NCBI RefSeq assembly: GCF_009900745.1
Contig: NZ_WXVU01000013.1
Coordinates: 62,001 to 126,000, forward strand
Source: Chryseobacterium sp. c4a
Lineage (GTDB): Bacteria; Bacteroidota; Bacteroidia; Flavobacteriales; Weeksellaceae
Direction of reading: 5' to 3'
DNA: 64,000 nt
The first letter of the stretch is position 1. Every line of letters starts with the position of its first letter. The position numbers were made by a program, and so were the translations under genes. The notes under the pieces were generated by a model. It searched no databases, was not told the origin of the DNA, and saw only the letters and a list, made by a program, of their open reading frames with translations. Below are positions 18,850 through 27,226 of the stretch, piece by piece.

Positions 18850-19914
18850 TTAGTTTGCAAATGCTAAAATTACAGCTCCTGTAATTAATAGGTTTACTAA
18901 TGCCATTGGGATTAATGTTTTCCATCCTAAGTGCATTAACTGGTCATATCTGAATCTTGGAAGTGTCCATCTGATCCACATGAAGATCAAAATTCCGATT
19001 ACAGTTTTCGTTAAGAATGCTACGATACTTAAGATTCCTGCAACGTTTTCTCCCCAGTTCTGAGTTACCCATTCAATACCAGGATAGTTATATCCACCGA
19101 AGAAAAGTACTACCATGAATGCATTAGAGATAAACATGTTCACGTATTCCCCGAACATATATAAACCTAACTTCATAGAAGAGTATTCTGTAGAGTATCC
19201 TGTTACCAATTCAGATTCACACTCAGGTAAATCGAACGGGTGTCTGTTTGTTTCTGCTAAAGCGGCTACAAAGAATACAAGGAAAGCAATTGGCTGGTAG
19301 AAAATATTCCAGTTCATCCCGGAAACCCAAGGAATAACTCCCCAAAGTTTTCCAGTAGTTTGGCTTTCAGTGATTACTTTTAAGTCTAAGCTTCCAGACA
19401 TCATAATGATAGAAAGAAGTGCTAGTCCCATTGCCAATTCATAAGAGATCATCTGAGAAGAAGCACGGATAGCACCTAATAATGAATATTTGTTATTCGA
19501 AGCCCAACCTCCGATCATGATTCCGTAAACACCAATGGAAGCCATTCCGATGATGAAAAGTACACCAACGTCAATGTTAGCTACCTGAAGATCAAAAGAA
19601 GTACCTGCAATATTTAAACTTTTACCCCAAGGAATAACTGCTCCTGTGATCAATGAAATAAACATTACTAAAGCTGGGCCCAATACGAAAAGGAATTTTT
19701 CAGCATTGGCAGGCGTAAAGTCTTCCTTAAAGAAGAATTTTCCACCGTCAGCAAGAGGCTGCAGTAATCCGAAAGGTCCCGCTCTGTTAGGACCAATTCT
19801 ATCCTGCATGATAGAGGCTACTTTTCTTTCTGCCCAGGTAGAGTAGGCTGCAATCGTTAACGATAGCAGGAAAAGTGCTAGTACAAGTATAAGTTTAAAT
19901 GTAAGTAAATCCAT
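18850..19914 (-). CDS. nuoH: NADH-quinone oxidoreductase subunit H
   Basis: Membrane subunit that forms the quinone-binding chamber at the junction of the two arms. The 354-residue protein has the conserved loops AERKVASIMQDRIGPNR near the N-terminus, ETNRHPFDLPECESELV and GYSTEYSSMKLGLYMFGEY, plus about eight membrane helices. Length is normal. It is separated from the short nuoG by a 97-base AT-rich spacer. Identity is secure. Confidence 0.97.
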   Translation of the reverse strand: MDLLTFKLILVLALFLLSLTIAAYSTWAERKVASIMQDRIGPNRAGPFGLLQPLADGGKFFFKEDFTPANAEKFLFVLGPALVMFISLITGAVIPWGKSLNIAGTSFDLQVANIDVGVLFIIGMASIGVYGIMIGGWASNNKYSLLGAIRASSQMISYELAMGLALLSIIMMSGSLDLKVITESQTTGKLWGVIPWVSGMNWNIFYQPIAFLVFFVAALAETNRHPFDLPECESELVTGYSTEYSSMKLGLYMFGEYVNMFISNAFMVVLFFGGYNYPGIEWVTQNWGENVAGILSIVAFLTKTVIGILIFMWIRWTLPRFRYDQLMHLGWKTLIPMALVNLLITGAVILAFAN

Positions 19915-20011
19915 TTTTTATTGTAAAGATTTTTAGATGTGAGATGTCAGATACTAGATATAAGATAAAGTCTGATGTCTTGCGTCTGAAATCTAATTGT
20001 CTTTATTAAAA

Positions 20012-21010
20012 TTATTTTTCGTCTTTTTCACTGATTTCCTTTGCATCAGGATTATCAATCATTATCAATTCGTCTTTTGGCTTTTGGTAATGATTCAATG
20101 AAATTACAGAGTGTCTGTCGATATGTCTAGGACCTTCGATATTCCAGTCTGATAAAGATTTTCTTTCGAAACGGCATGTATCGCAGATGAATTCTTCAAC
20201 TTCACCCCACTGGTCTTTTCTTGCAGTAACTCTTACAATTTCGTCACCTTTCATCCAAACTACAGCTTTTCCTGAACACTTATCACATTTACAAGTAGCA
20301 TTCATTGGTTTTGTAAACCATACTCTGCTTGCAAAACGAGATGTTCTGTCTGTTAATGCTCCTACAGGACAAACGTCGATAACGTTTCCGATGAAGTCAT
20401 TGTCTAAAGCTTTATTTAAGTAAGTAGAAATTTCAGCATGATCTCCTCTGAAAAGAATACCGTGCTCTCTTTCACCTGTTAATTGGTTAGCAGCTAATAC
20501 ACATCTTGCACAAAGAATACAACGGTTCATGTTCAGTTTGATGTGTGGGCCAAGATCATCAGCTTCGTAAGTATTTCTTTCAAATTCAGTTCTTGTCTCA
20601 AGGTTTCCGTGCTCGTATCCAAGATCTTGAAGGTGGCATTCACCAGCCTGGTCACAAACCGGACAGTCAAGAGGGTGATTTACCAATAAGAATTCGGTAA
20701 CGGCTTTTCTTCCTTCCTGAGCTTTCTCAGAAGTAAGGTTTTTAACTTCCATACCGTCCATTACATTTGTTCTGCAACTTGCTACCAATTTCGGCATAGG
20801 ACGTGGATCTGCTTCAGATCCTTTAGAAACTTCTACAAGACAAGTTCTGCATCTTCCGCCACTGGTTTCTAATTTGCTGTAGTAACACATTGCAGGAGGT
20901 ACAGATTTACCACCAATTTGTCTTGCAGCTTCCAAAATAGAAGTACCAGGCAAAACTTCAGTAGTCTGTCCGTCTATAGTTATTTTGAATTTTTTAACTT
21001 CTTCGCTCAT
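20012..21010 (-). CDS. nuoG: NADH-quinone oxidoreductase subunit G, short form
   Basis: Fe-S subunit of the NADH-oxidising module. At 332 residues it is about a third of E. coli NuoG. An N-terminal [2Fe-2S] domain (Cys in AMCYYSK, GGRCRTC, ASCRT) is followed by the His-Cys3 cluster motif (HPLDCPVCDQAGEC), two [4Fe-4S] sites (NRCILCARC and VCPVG), and a Cys-rich patch (CKCDKC, CDTC) like the N7/Mo-bis-MGD N-terminus. The long molybdopterin-like C-terminal domain is absent. Short NuoG is, to my recollection, usual in flavobacteria, so this is lineage architecture rather than a break; the frame ends with a normal acidic tail. It is preceded by an unrelated barrel gene. Confidence 0.92.
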   Translation of the reverse strand: MSEEVKKFKITIDGQTTEVLPGTSILEAARQIGGKSVPPAMCYYSKLETSGGRCRTCLVEVSKGSEADPRPMPKLVASCRTNVMDGMEVKNLTSEKAQEGRKAVTEFLLVNHPLDCPVCDQAGECHLQDLGYEHGNLETRTEFERNTYEADDLGPHIKLNMNRCILCARCVLAANQLTGEREHGILFRGDHAEISTYLNKALDNDFIGNVIDVCPVGALTDRTSRFASRVWFTKPMNATCKCDKCSGKAVVWMKGDEIVRVTARKDQWGEVEEFICDTCRFERKSLSDWNIEGPRHIDRHSVISLNHYQKPKDELIMIDNPDAKEISEKDEK

Positions 21011-21017
21011 ATTGTAT

Positions 21018-21050
21018 GCTTTAAGCTTTATGCATTAAGCAATAGGCTTT
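21018..21050. repeat. AT-rich repeat words in the nuoG spacer
   Basis: GCTTTAAGCTTTATGCATTAAGCAATAGGCTTT-like composition made of overlapping TTAAGC and GGCTTT words. Similar words fill the spacers at 23298-23331 and 25252-25310. Confidence 0.4.
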
Positions 21051-21051
21051 G

Positions 21052-21924
21052 TTATTTATATTTCTTTGTATTAAATGTATATCCAATTCCCCCCATGATT
21101 TGTCCGAAAACAAAATCCTGTTGAGCTTTGTCTGGCTTGTTATTCAATGTAGTTTTAATATCCCACATATTGATGTAACCTGCTTTTCCTTCTAATCTCA
21201 CCATTACGTGGTTCCAAAGTACTAAGTTAAGGCTGGCTCTTACATCGGTTCCCATACCTGCAACGTGGAAACGGTCACTTCTTTCATTTCCAAAAAGTTT
21301 TACATTACTTTTTGGGAACATAAATCCGATACCGGCACCATAAGACCAAACCAAATCAACATTCTTCTTATTGATAATACTTTGATACTTTTCAAGACCT
21401 AAGTTTTCATAATTAAGTCCGTCTGTATGTTCAAAAGTAAGGAACTTCTCATCTGCAAGGTTTACTTGCCCGTTTTGTACTATGGCAGCATATTCAGGAT
21501 CTGAGATATGTCCTTTAAAGTTAACGGTTTGATTTTGATCCATCACATATTTCATGTGGTCAATTCCTAAAACAAGCGCTAAATTATCTTTAATAAAATA
21601 TCCTATTCTGAAGTTATACTGCGTTACAGTAAACCAACTTGGATCAAAATAAACAAGTCCAAATTTGGTAGGTCTATCCTGAGCCGTTACATTATTCAGT
21701 TGAAAATCATATCCATTTCCTTTAAAACGAATATCAGAATTACTGAATGCTGCTCTGTTCCATCCGTAGAAAAAGAACATTTGTCCTTTTTTACTTAAAG
21801 GCTCAGGTTTCTTAGAAACAGGAGTCTTAAACAGATCTGCATTATTTTCTACTACTAAAGAATCCTTTTTTTGTCCGAAAACAAAACTCGACATCATTAA
21901 GCCGACAACAAACAATCTTTTCAT
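21052..21924 (-). CDS. Outer-membrane beta-barrel-like protein inside the nuo operon
   Basis: A 290-residue protein with a signal peptide ending in VFGQ. Alternating amphipathic strands (MFFFYGWNRAAFSN, FGLVYFDPSWFTVTQYNFRIGYFI, LALVLGIDHMKYVM, VMVRLEGKAGYINM, IMGGIGYTF) and a C-terminus of the barrel kind suggest an 8- to 12-strand outer-membrane barrel. It has no complex I motif. It lies on the same strand between nuoF (5 bases away) and nuoG (41 bases), so it is co-transcribed with the NADH module. No function is known to me. The tight fit argues for a stable addition to the operon, not a recent insertion. Confidence 0.75.
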   Translation of the reverse strand: MKRLFVVGLMMSSFVFGQKKDSLVVENNADLFKTPVSKKPEPLSKKGQMFFFYGWNRAAFSNSDIRFKGNGYDFQLNNVTAQDRPTKFGLVYFDPSWFTVTQYNFRIGYFIKDNLALVLGIDHMKYVMDQNQTVNFKGHISDPEYAAIVQNGQVNLADEKFLTFEHTDGLNYENLGLEKYQSIINKKNVDLVWSYGAGIGFMFPKSNVKLFGNERSDRFHVAGMGTDVRASLNLVLWNHVMVRLEGKAGYINMWDIKTTLNNKPDKAQQDFVFGQIMGGIGYTFNTKKYK

Positions 21925-21929
21925 TTCAA

Positions 21930-23288
21930 CTACGCATTCTTTTCAACAGCTGGGATAGGATCTGCATAATGTGCCAATCCATAGTTCTGAGTCTGAGATA
22001 ACTCAGGGTTTTTCACGTGCCATTCAAATTCATCTCTGAAGTGACGAATGGCTGCTGCAACTGGCCAAGCCGCTGCATCACCTAATGGACAGATCGTATT
22101 TCCTTCGATTTTTCTCTGGATATCCCAAAGTAGATCGATATCTTCCATTTTACCTTCTCCTTTTTCAATTTTCTTAAGGATTTTGTACATCCATCCTGTA
22201 CCTTCACGGCAAGGAGTACATTGTCCACAGCTTTCGTGGTTGTAGAATCTCGCTAAAGTCATCGTGTGATCTACAATACACTGGTCTTCATCCAATACGA
22301 TGAAACCTCCTGAACCCATCATTGTTCCGGTAGCAAAACCACCGTCAGCTAATGATTCATAGTTCATATATCTTGGCTCTCCGTTCACTGTTCTTAGCAA
22401 TAAGTTGGCAGGAACAATCGGAACAGAACTTCCTCCAGGAATACAAGCCTTTAATTTTTTTCCGTTTTTAATACCACCACAATATTCATCAGAGTAAATG
22501 AATTCTTCTACAGTAATGGTCATGTCAATTTCGTATACTCCTGGTTTGTTGATGTTTCCACAAGCAGAAATTAATTTCGTCCCTGTAGATCTGCCTACAC
22601 CAATTTTAGCATACTCAGCACCTGTAATATCAATGATTGGAACGATTGCTGCAATAGACTCAACATTGTTTACCACTGTTGGTCTTTCCCAAAGACCTTT
22701 TACAGCCGGGAATGGCGGTTTTAATCTTGGATTTCCTCTTTTTCCTTCAAGGGATTCAAGCAATGCCGTTTCTTCACCACAGATGTATGCTCCACCACCT
22801 CTTTGTACATAGATTTCAAGATCGAAACCAGTTCCTAAAATATTTTTACCTAAAAATCCTGCTGCTTTAGCTTCTTCAATAGCTTCTTCAAGGATATCCG
22901 GAATCCAAGAATATTCTCCACGGATGTAGATATAAGAAACATTTGAACCTAAACAGTAAGATGAAATTAGCATTCCTTCGATCAATAGGTGAGGAAGGAA
23001 CTCCATCAGATATCTGTCCTTGAATGTTCCAGGCTCAGATTCATCAGCATTTACCACAAGGTGTCTTGGAACGCCTTCCGGTTTTGCCAAAAAGCTCCAT
23101 TTCATCCCTGTAGGGAATCCAGCTCCACCACGACCTCTTAGTCCTGAAGTTTTTACTTCTTCAAGAATCTCATCAGGAGTCATCTTCAAGGCCTTTTCAG
23201 CTGCTGTATAACCTCCCTGTTTACGGTATGTTTCAAAGTAGCGGATACCTTCTATATGTGCGTCTTTAAGTAAAAGTTTTTTACTCAT
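21930..23288 (-). CDS. nuoF: NADH-quinone oxidoreductase subunit F
   Basis: Binds NADH and FMN and starts electron transfer in complex I. The 452-residue protein has the FMN/NADH motifs GLRGRGGAGFPTGMKW and GAYICGEETALLESLEG, and the N3 [4Fe-4S] ligands SCGQCTPCREG and ICPLGD. Length is normal. Its presence, with nuoE and nuoG, shows an NADH-oxidising enzyme, unlike the reduced 11-subunit forms of some Bacteroidota. Identity is secure. Confidence 0.97.
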   Translation of the reverse strand: MSKKLLLKDAHIEGIRYFETYRKQGGYTAAEKALKMTPDEILEEVKTSGLRGRGGAGFPTGMKWSFLAKPEGVPRHLVVNADESEPGTFKDRYLMEFLPHLLIEGMLISSYCLGSNVSYIYIRGEYSWIPDILEEAIEEAKAAGFLGKNILGTGFDLEIYVQRGGGAYICGEETALLESLEGKRGNPRLKPPFPAVKGLWERPTVVNNVESIAAIVPIIDITGAEYAKIGVGRSTGTKLISACGNINKPGVYEIDMTITVEEFIYSDEYCGGIKNGKKLKACIPGGSSVPIVPANLLLRTVNGEPRYMNYESLADGGFATGTMMGSGGFIVLDEDQCIVDHTMTLARFYNHESCGQCTPCREGTGWMYKILKKIEKGEGKMEDIDLLWDIQRKIEGNTICPLGDAAAWPVAAAIRHFRDEFEWHVKNPELSQTQNYGLAHYADPIPAVEKNA

Positions 23289-23297
23289 TGTTTATTA

Positions 23298-23331
23298 TGC
23301 TTTTAGCTATTGGCTTTGGGCTTCTAGCTTT
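23298..23331. repeat. AT-rich repeat words in the nuoE-nuoF spacer
   Basis: Spacer made of GCTTTTAGC, TTGGCTTTGGGC and TTCTAGC words, related in style to 21018-21050 and 25252-25310. No ORF is seen here. Confidence 0.35.
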
Positions 23332-23384
23332 TTATAATTATTTTAAAAATTAACTGACTTTAAATCCGGGATTCAAAATCATGA

Positions 23385-23894
23385 TTAGTCTAAAGCAAGT
23401 TGTCCCTGTCTGCAAAGATCAAGGATTTCGTCTACTTTTTCTATCGTTAAATTTTCATGAAAGAACTTACCAAGCTGCATCATCGGTGCATAACCACATG
23501 CTCCAAGACATTCAGCAGGTTTTAGAGTGAACATACCGTCTTCAGTAGTTTCACCGTCTTTAATGTTCAGTTTCGTTCTGATATGATCAAGGATTTTTTC
23601 GCTTCCACAAACCATGCAAGGCCCGGTTCTGCAAACTTCCAAAACATATTTACCCACCGGCTTCATGTTGAACATGGTATAGAAAGTAGCCACTTCATAT
23701 ACTTCGATCGGTTTGATACTTAATAGTCCGGCAACATAATCCATCACAGGAACGTCTAACCATCCTCCGAATTCTTTCTGTGCCAAGTGAAGTACAGGAA
23801 GAAGAGCAGATTTCTGTCTTCCTTCAGGGTATCTTGCGATAATTTTGTGTACCTGTGCTAAACTTTCCGGTTTAAAAGCTATTGTTTCGCTCAT
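23385..23894 (-). CDS. nuoE: NADH-quinone oxidoreductase subunit E
   Basis: Thioredoxin-fold subunit with a [2Fe-2S] cluster (N1a) that partners NuoF. From the ATG at 23894 it is 169 residues, the usual length; an upstream ATG at 23918 would add eight hydrophobic residues not found in the family. The cluster ligands are in CRTGPCMVCG and CLGACGYAPM. It is separated from nuoD by 125 bases of AT-rich spacer. Identity is secure. Confidence 0.95.
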   Translation of the reverse strand: MSETIAFKPESLAQVHKIIARYPEGRQKSALLPVLHLAQKEFGGWLDVPVMDYVAGLLSIKPIEVYEVATFYTMFNMKPVGKYVLEVCRTGPCMVCGSEKILDHIRTKLNIKDGETTEDGMFTLKPAECLGACGYAPMMQLGKFFHENLTIEKVDEILDLCRQGQLALD

Positions 23895-24019
23895 TTTTTT
23901 ATATAGATTAAAGAACAAAGAATCAAGAGAAAAGACTTTTTGATTCGTGATCTAAATTCAATTTTATTAATTTGAAGAAAGTCTTTATTCTTTCTTCTTT
24001 TATCTTTTAGTCAAAGTTA

Positions 24020-25243
24020 TTATGCGTCTAATTCTCCCGCAATAATATTCATACTACACATCGTTACAATAGCATCTGAAATTACAGAACCTGTAATCAT
24101 TTCAGGATATGCCTGATAGTAGATGAAACATGGTCTTCTGAAGTGAAGTCTGTAAGGGCTTCTTCCTCCGTCACTTACAAGATAGAACCCTAATTCTCCG
24201 TTTCCTCCTTCTACAGCATGGTAAACTTCTCCTTTAGGTACATCAGTTTCTCCCATTACAATTTTGAAGTGGTAGATCAATGCTTCCATTTTCTGATATA
24301 CATCTGCCTTTTCTGGAAGATAGAAATCAGGAACATCCGCGTGGAATGGCCCTTCAGGAAGGTTTTCGTATGCTTGTTTGATAATTTTAATGGATTCCCA
24401 GATTTCTTGTTGACGAACCATGAAACGGTCGTAAGTATCTCCTGAAGTTCCTACAGGAATAATGAAGTCGAAATCTTGGTATGAAGAATAAGGTTGTGCA
24501 ACTCTCACATCATAATCTACACCTGCTGCACGTAAGTTTGGACCAGTGAACCCGTAGCTTAATGCTCTTTCTGCTGAAATAGCTCCTGTACCGATGGTTC
24601 TGTCCATGAAAATTCTGTTTCTTTCTAATAGGGTACAGAATTCTTTGAATCTTGGTGGGAAAGTCTTTAAGAAGTCTTTCAATAACTCATGGAACTTAGG
24701 AGTGAAATCTCTTTCAAATCCTCCGATTCTTCCCATGTTAGTCGTCATCCTTGCCCCACAAATCTGCTCATACATATCATAAATACGTTCTCTTTCGATA
24801 AACATATAAGTAAGACCAGTAATCGCTCCTGAGTCCATTCCGGTTACCCCGTTACAGATCAGGTGGTCACCGATTCTCGCTAGTTCCATTAAGATAACAC
24901 GCATATAGTCTACACGTTTTGGAACTTCAACGCCAATCAGCTTTTCCACTGTCATGTGCCAACCTAAATTGTTGATTGGTGCAGAACAGTAATTCATACG
25001 GTCAGTAAGGGTAGTGATCTGAGAATAGTTTCTTCTTTCAGAAATTTTCTCAAATGCTCTGTGGATATATCCTACCGTTTGCTCAGCATGAAGGATTCTT
25101 TCTCCATCCATCGTTAAGATATTCTGGAAAATCCCGTGAGTAGCAGGGTGAGTAGGCCCTAAATTGAGGGTGTATAGTTGTCCGTCAATTTGTTCCTTAC
25201 TTTCGTACTGGTTTAGTATATTAGATAATGAGTTATCTTTCAT
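24020..25243 (-). CDS. nuoD: NADH-quinone oxidoreductase subunit D
   Basis: 49-kDa-type subunit that forms the quinone-reduction site with NuoB. The 407-residue protein opens with the conserved LNLGPTHPATHG loop and contains YGFTGPNLRAAG and LGFYLVSDGG. It is separate from nuoC, unlike the fused nuoCD of E. coli. A 74-base spacer with tandem-like GGCTATA words precedes it. Identity is secure. Confidence 0.97.
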   Translation of the reverse strand: MKDNSLSNILNQYESKEQIDGQLYTLNLGPTHPATHGIFQNILTMDGERILHAEQTVGYIHRAFEKISERRNYSQITTLTDRMNYCSAPINNLGWHMTVEKLIGVEVPKRVDYMRVILMELARIGDHLICNGVTGMDSGAITGLTYMFIERERIYDMYEQICGARMTTNMGRIGGFERDFTPKFHELLKDFLKTFPPRFKEFCTLLERNRIFMDRTIGTGAISAERALSYGFTGPNLRAAGVDYDVRVAQPYSSYQDFDFIIPVGTSGDTYDRFMVRQQEIWESIKIIKQAYENLPEGPFHADVPDFYLPEKADVYQKMEALIYHFKIVMGETDVPKGEVYHAVEGGNGELGFYLVSDGGRSPYRLHFRRPCFIYYQAYPEMITGSVISDAIVTMCSMNIIAGELDA

Positions 25244-25251
25244 AATTTAAA

Positions 25252-25310
25252 TGCTTTAGGCTATAGGCTATAGGCTTTAAGCTTATCGCTTACTGCTTAT
25301 CGCTTATTGC
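25252..25310. repeat. Tandem-like repeat in the nuoC-nuoD spacer
   Basis: Contains GGCTATA twice in tandem, then CTTATCGCTTA/GCTTATCGCTTA as a second direct repeat. It is non-coding and lies between two genes of one operon. Confidence 0.5.
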
Positions 25311-25317
25311 ATTATTT

Positions 25318-25812
25318 TTATCTTCCGAACATGTTATCATCCTTATCGGTTCTTGTACCGTCTTCAAGGCGATATTCCTTCAACATTGGGTGGTATCCAA
25401 GATCTTCCATATTCAAAATAGGTCTAAGATCCGGGTGTCCTTTAAATTTGATCCCATAAAAGTCATACGTTTCTCTTTCCATCCAGTTAGCACCGGCGTA
25501 TAACTCAACAAGAGAATCTACTTCGATATTTTCTCTAGACATAAAGATCTTCAGACGTAATCTGAAGTTGGCCATCATATTATGTAAATGGTATACAACA
25601 CCAATTTCCTTGTCTGGGAATTCAGGGTAATGAATACCGCAGATATCCGTCAGGAAATTGAATTCCAAAGATGAATCTTTAAGATAGTGAATGATTTTTT
25701 TAATATCTTCTTTCTTCACTTCAATCGTCAGCATTCCATAAGGCTCTGAACTTGAAATAACAGATTCCGGAAATTCTCTGGTGATTGCTTCTAATACAAA
25801 TTCGTTTGTCAT
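25318..25812 (-). CDS. nuoC: NADH-quinone oxidoreductase subunit C
   Basis: 30-kDa-type scaffold subunit of the peripheral arm that packs against NuoD. The 164-residue product has the signature GANWMERETYDFYGIKFKGH near the C-terminal half and ends with the usual basic-acidic tail. It follows nuoB by 6 bases. Identity is secure. Confidence 0.96.
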   Translation of the reverse strand: MTNEFVLEAITREFPESVISSSEPYGMLTIEVKKEDIKKIIHYLKDSSLEFNFLTDICGIHYPEFPDKEIGVVYHLHNMMANFRLRLKIFMSRENIEVDSLVELYAGANWMERETYDFYGIKFKGHPDLRPILNMEDLGYHPMLKEYRLEDGTRTDKDDNMFGR

Positions 25813-25818
25813 TTCCGT

Positions 25819-26379
25819 TTAGTTGCTTATGTTGTAAGAATCTAATAATTTCTGATATTCAGGCATGTCTCTTCTTCTGATGCTTTCGCTTTCTGCTAGA
25901 GCCTGTACCTGCATTACACCTTCAATGATCTGTTCTGGTCTTGGAGGACATCCAGGAACATAAACGTCTACCGGAATAATTTTATCAATTCCCTGAAGTA
26001 CAGAGTAAGTATCAAAAATACCACCGCTGGAAGCACAAGCTCCAACTGCTACTACCCATTTTGGCTCAGCCATCTGAGTATATACTTCTTTTAGGACTGG
26101 CCCTAATTTTTTTGATATAGTTCCGCAAACCATCAGCATATCTGCTTGTCTTGGAGAGAAAGAGTTTCTTTCCATACCAAATCTTGAAGCATCATAAGTA
26201 GGGTTTAGGGTAGCCATAAACTCAATACCACAACAAGAGGTAGCAAATGGCAATGGCCAAAGTGAAAACTTTCTTGCCATCCCGATTACACTGCTCAGTT
26301 TTGTTGCGAAAAACCCTTCTCCTTCATATCCTTCGGGAGCAGGTGCATCTGTTCTTATTACTGGTTTTTTATCTGACAT
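25819..26379 (-). CDS. nuoB: NADH-quinone oxidoreductase subunit B
   Basis: Carries the terminal [4Fe-4S] cluster N2 that reduces quinone. The 186-residue protein has the tandem cysteines in ATSCCGIE, plus GACAS and VPGCPPRPE, so all cluster ligands are present. It is 6 bases from nuoC and 101 bases from nuoA; the longer gap contains a 16-base tandem repeat. Identity is secure. Confidence 0.97.
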   Translation of the reverse strand: MSDKKPVIRTDAPAPEGYEGEGFFATKLSSVIGMARKFSLWPLPFATSCCGIEFMATLNPTYDASRFGMERNSFSPRQADMLMVCGTISKKLGPVLKEVYTQMAEPKWVVAVGACASSGGIFDTYSVLQGIDKIIPVDVYVPGCPPRPEQIIEGVMQVQALAESESIRRRDMPEYQKLLDSYNISN

Positions 26380-26385
26380 TTTAGT

Positions 26386-26417
26386 AAATATTTAAAGATT
26401 AAAATATTTAAAGATTA
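26386..26417. repeat. Perfect 2 x 16-base tandem repeat
   Basis: AAATATTTAAAGATTA occurs twice head to tail at 26386-26401 and 26402-26417 between nuoA and nuoB. A partial complement (AATCTTTAAAT) lies about 20 bases further on, so a weak hairpin is possible. Confidence 0.8.
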
Positions 26418-26480
26418 AAAAAATAAGACCTTTACAATCTTTAAATTACTTAAATAAATTCAATCTTTTAATGTTGAAAT

Positions 26481-26852
26481 TTATTTATCCCAATCGAGGG
26501 CACCCCGTTTCCAAACATAGAAAAACGCTACGAAGAAGATCGCAACGAACGTAAGTACAGCCAGGAATCCTTCCATGCCGAATTCTCTGAAGTTTACCGC
26601 GTAAGGATAAAAGAATACGATTTCAATATCGAATAGTACGAACAATACCGCAGTCAGGAAATATTTAATTGAAAACGGTGTTCTTGCATTTCCTTCACTA
26701 GGAACTCCACATTCCCAGCTTTGGTTTTTTACAGAATCTCCTTTTTTCTGTTTTGGCCCTAAGAAATGTGCACCAAGCAATGAAACAGCGACAAATCCTA
26801 CTGCTACACCTGCCTGGATAAGGATTGGAATATAACTTTCAGGTAAATTCAT
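26481..26852 (-). CDS. nuoA: NADH-quinone oxidoreductase subunit A
   Basis: Small three-helix membrane subunit at the arm junction and first gene of the operon. The 123-residue protein has the conserved loop SWECGVPSEGNARTPFSIKYF and the acidic helix VLFDIEIVFFYPYAV. A -7 promoter element lies 23 bases upstream of the start. Identity is secure. Confidence 0.97.
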   Translation of the reverse strand: MNLPESYIPILIQAGVAVGFVAVSLLGAHFLGPKQKKGDSVKNQSWECGVPSEGNARTPFSIKYFLTAVLFVLFDIEIVFFYPYAVNFREFGMEGFLAVLTFVAIFFVAFFYVWKRGALDWDK

Positions 26853-26875
26853 TTTTGCATTATTATCTCAATTTG

Positions 26876-26883
26876 CAAATTTA
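26876..26883 (-). promoter_or_regulatory. -7 promoter element of the nuo operon
   Basis: TAAATTTG on the minus strand matches TAnnTTTG and ends 23 bases before the nuoA start. A matching -33 TTTG at proper distance was not found. Confidence 0.45.
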
Positions 26884-26974
26884 ACGAATAAACAAGAAAG
26901 CATGAAATTTATCAGCTTAAAAGTCGGCTGAAAATAGAGAAAACCTACAATTTAGAATCAATAAAAATAACGAG

Positions 26975-27151
26975 TTATTTCTTCATTTTTTTAAGGAGAG
27001 AGTAAGCCATAAATGCAATATATCCAAAAAGAAGACTTGCAAAAACGATATTAATTACCGTATTTGTTCTGCCATCTTGTGATTGAAAAAAGAAGTTATA
27101 CGCAATAAATCCTGCAATTAAAACAGCGAAAATGATAAGTTGTGGCTTCAT
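26975..27151 (-). CDS. Small two-helix membrane protein
   Basis: A 58-codon frame starting MKPQLIIFAVLIAG and ending SLLKKMKK. It contains two hydrophobic helices (residues 4-22 and 32-53) joined by a short polar loop (QSQDGRTN) and a basic end, the shape of a real small inner-membrane protein. It lies 75 bases after the acyltransferase gene on the same strand and before the nuo promoter, so it is probably the second gene of that transcript. No family is recognised. Confidence 0.6.
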   Translation of the reverse strand: MKPQLIIFAVLIAGFIAYNFFFQSQDGRTNTVINIVFASLLFGYIAFMAYSLLKKMKK

Positions 27152-27226
27152 GAGGTAAGGGTGTTTGAGGGTGGAAGAGTTTTAGAGTGAATGAGTAAGA
27201 TTGTACTCACTCATCATTATCATTTA

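Noticed and set aside
20012..21010. Short NuoG as a pseudogene
   Set aside because: All cluster motifs are intact and the frame ends with a normal tail; short NuoG is, as I recall, usual in this lineage.
12460..26852. Group 4 hydrogenase or Mrp antiporter operon instead of complex I
   Set aside because: NADH-binding nuoE/F, nuoG and the quinone-site subunits are all present in complex I order.
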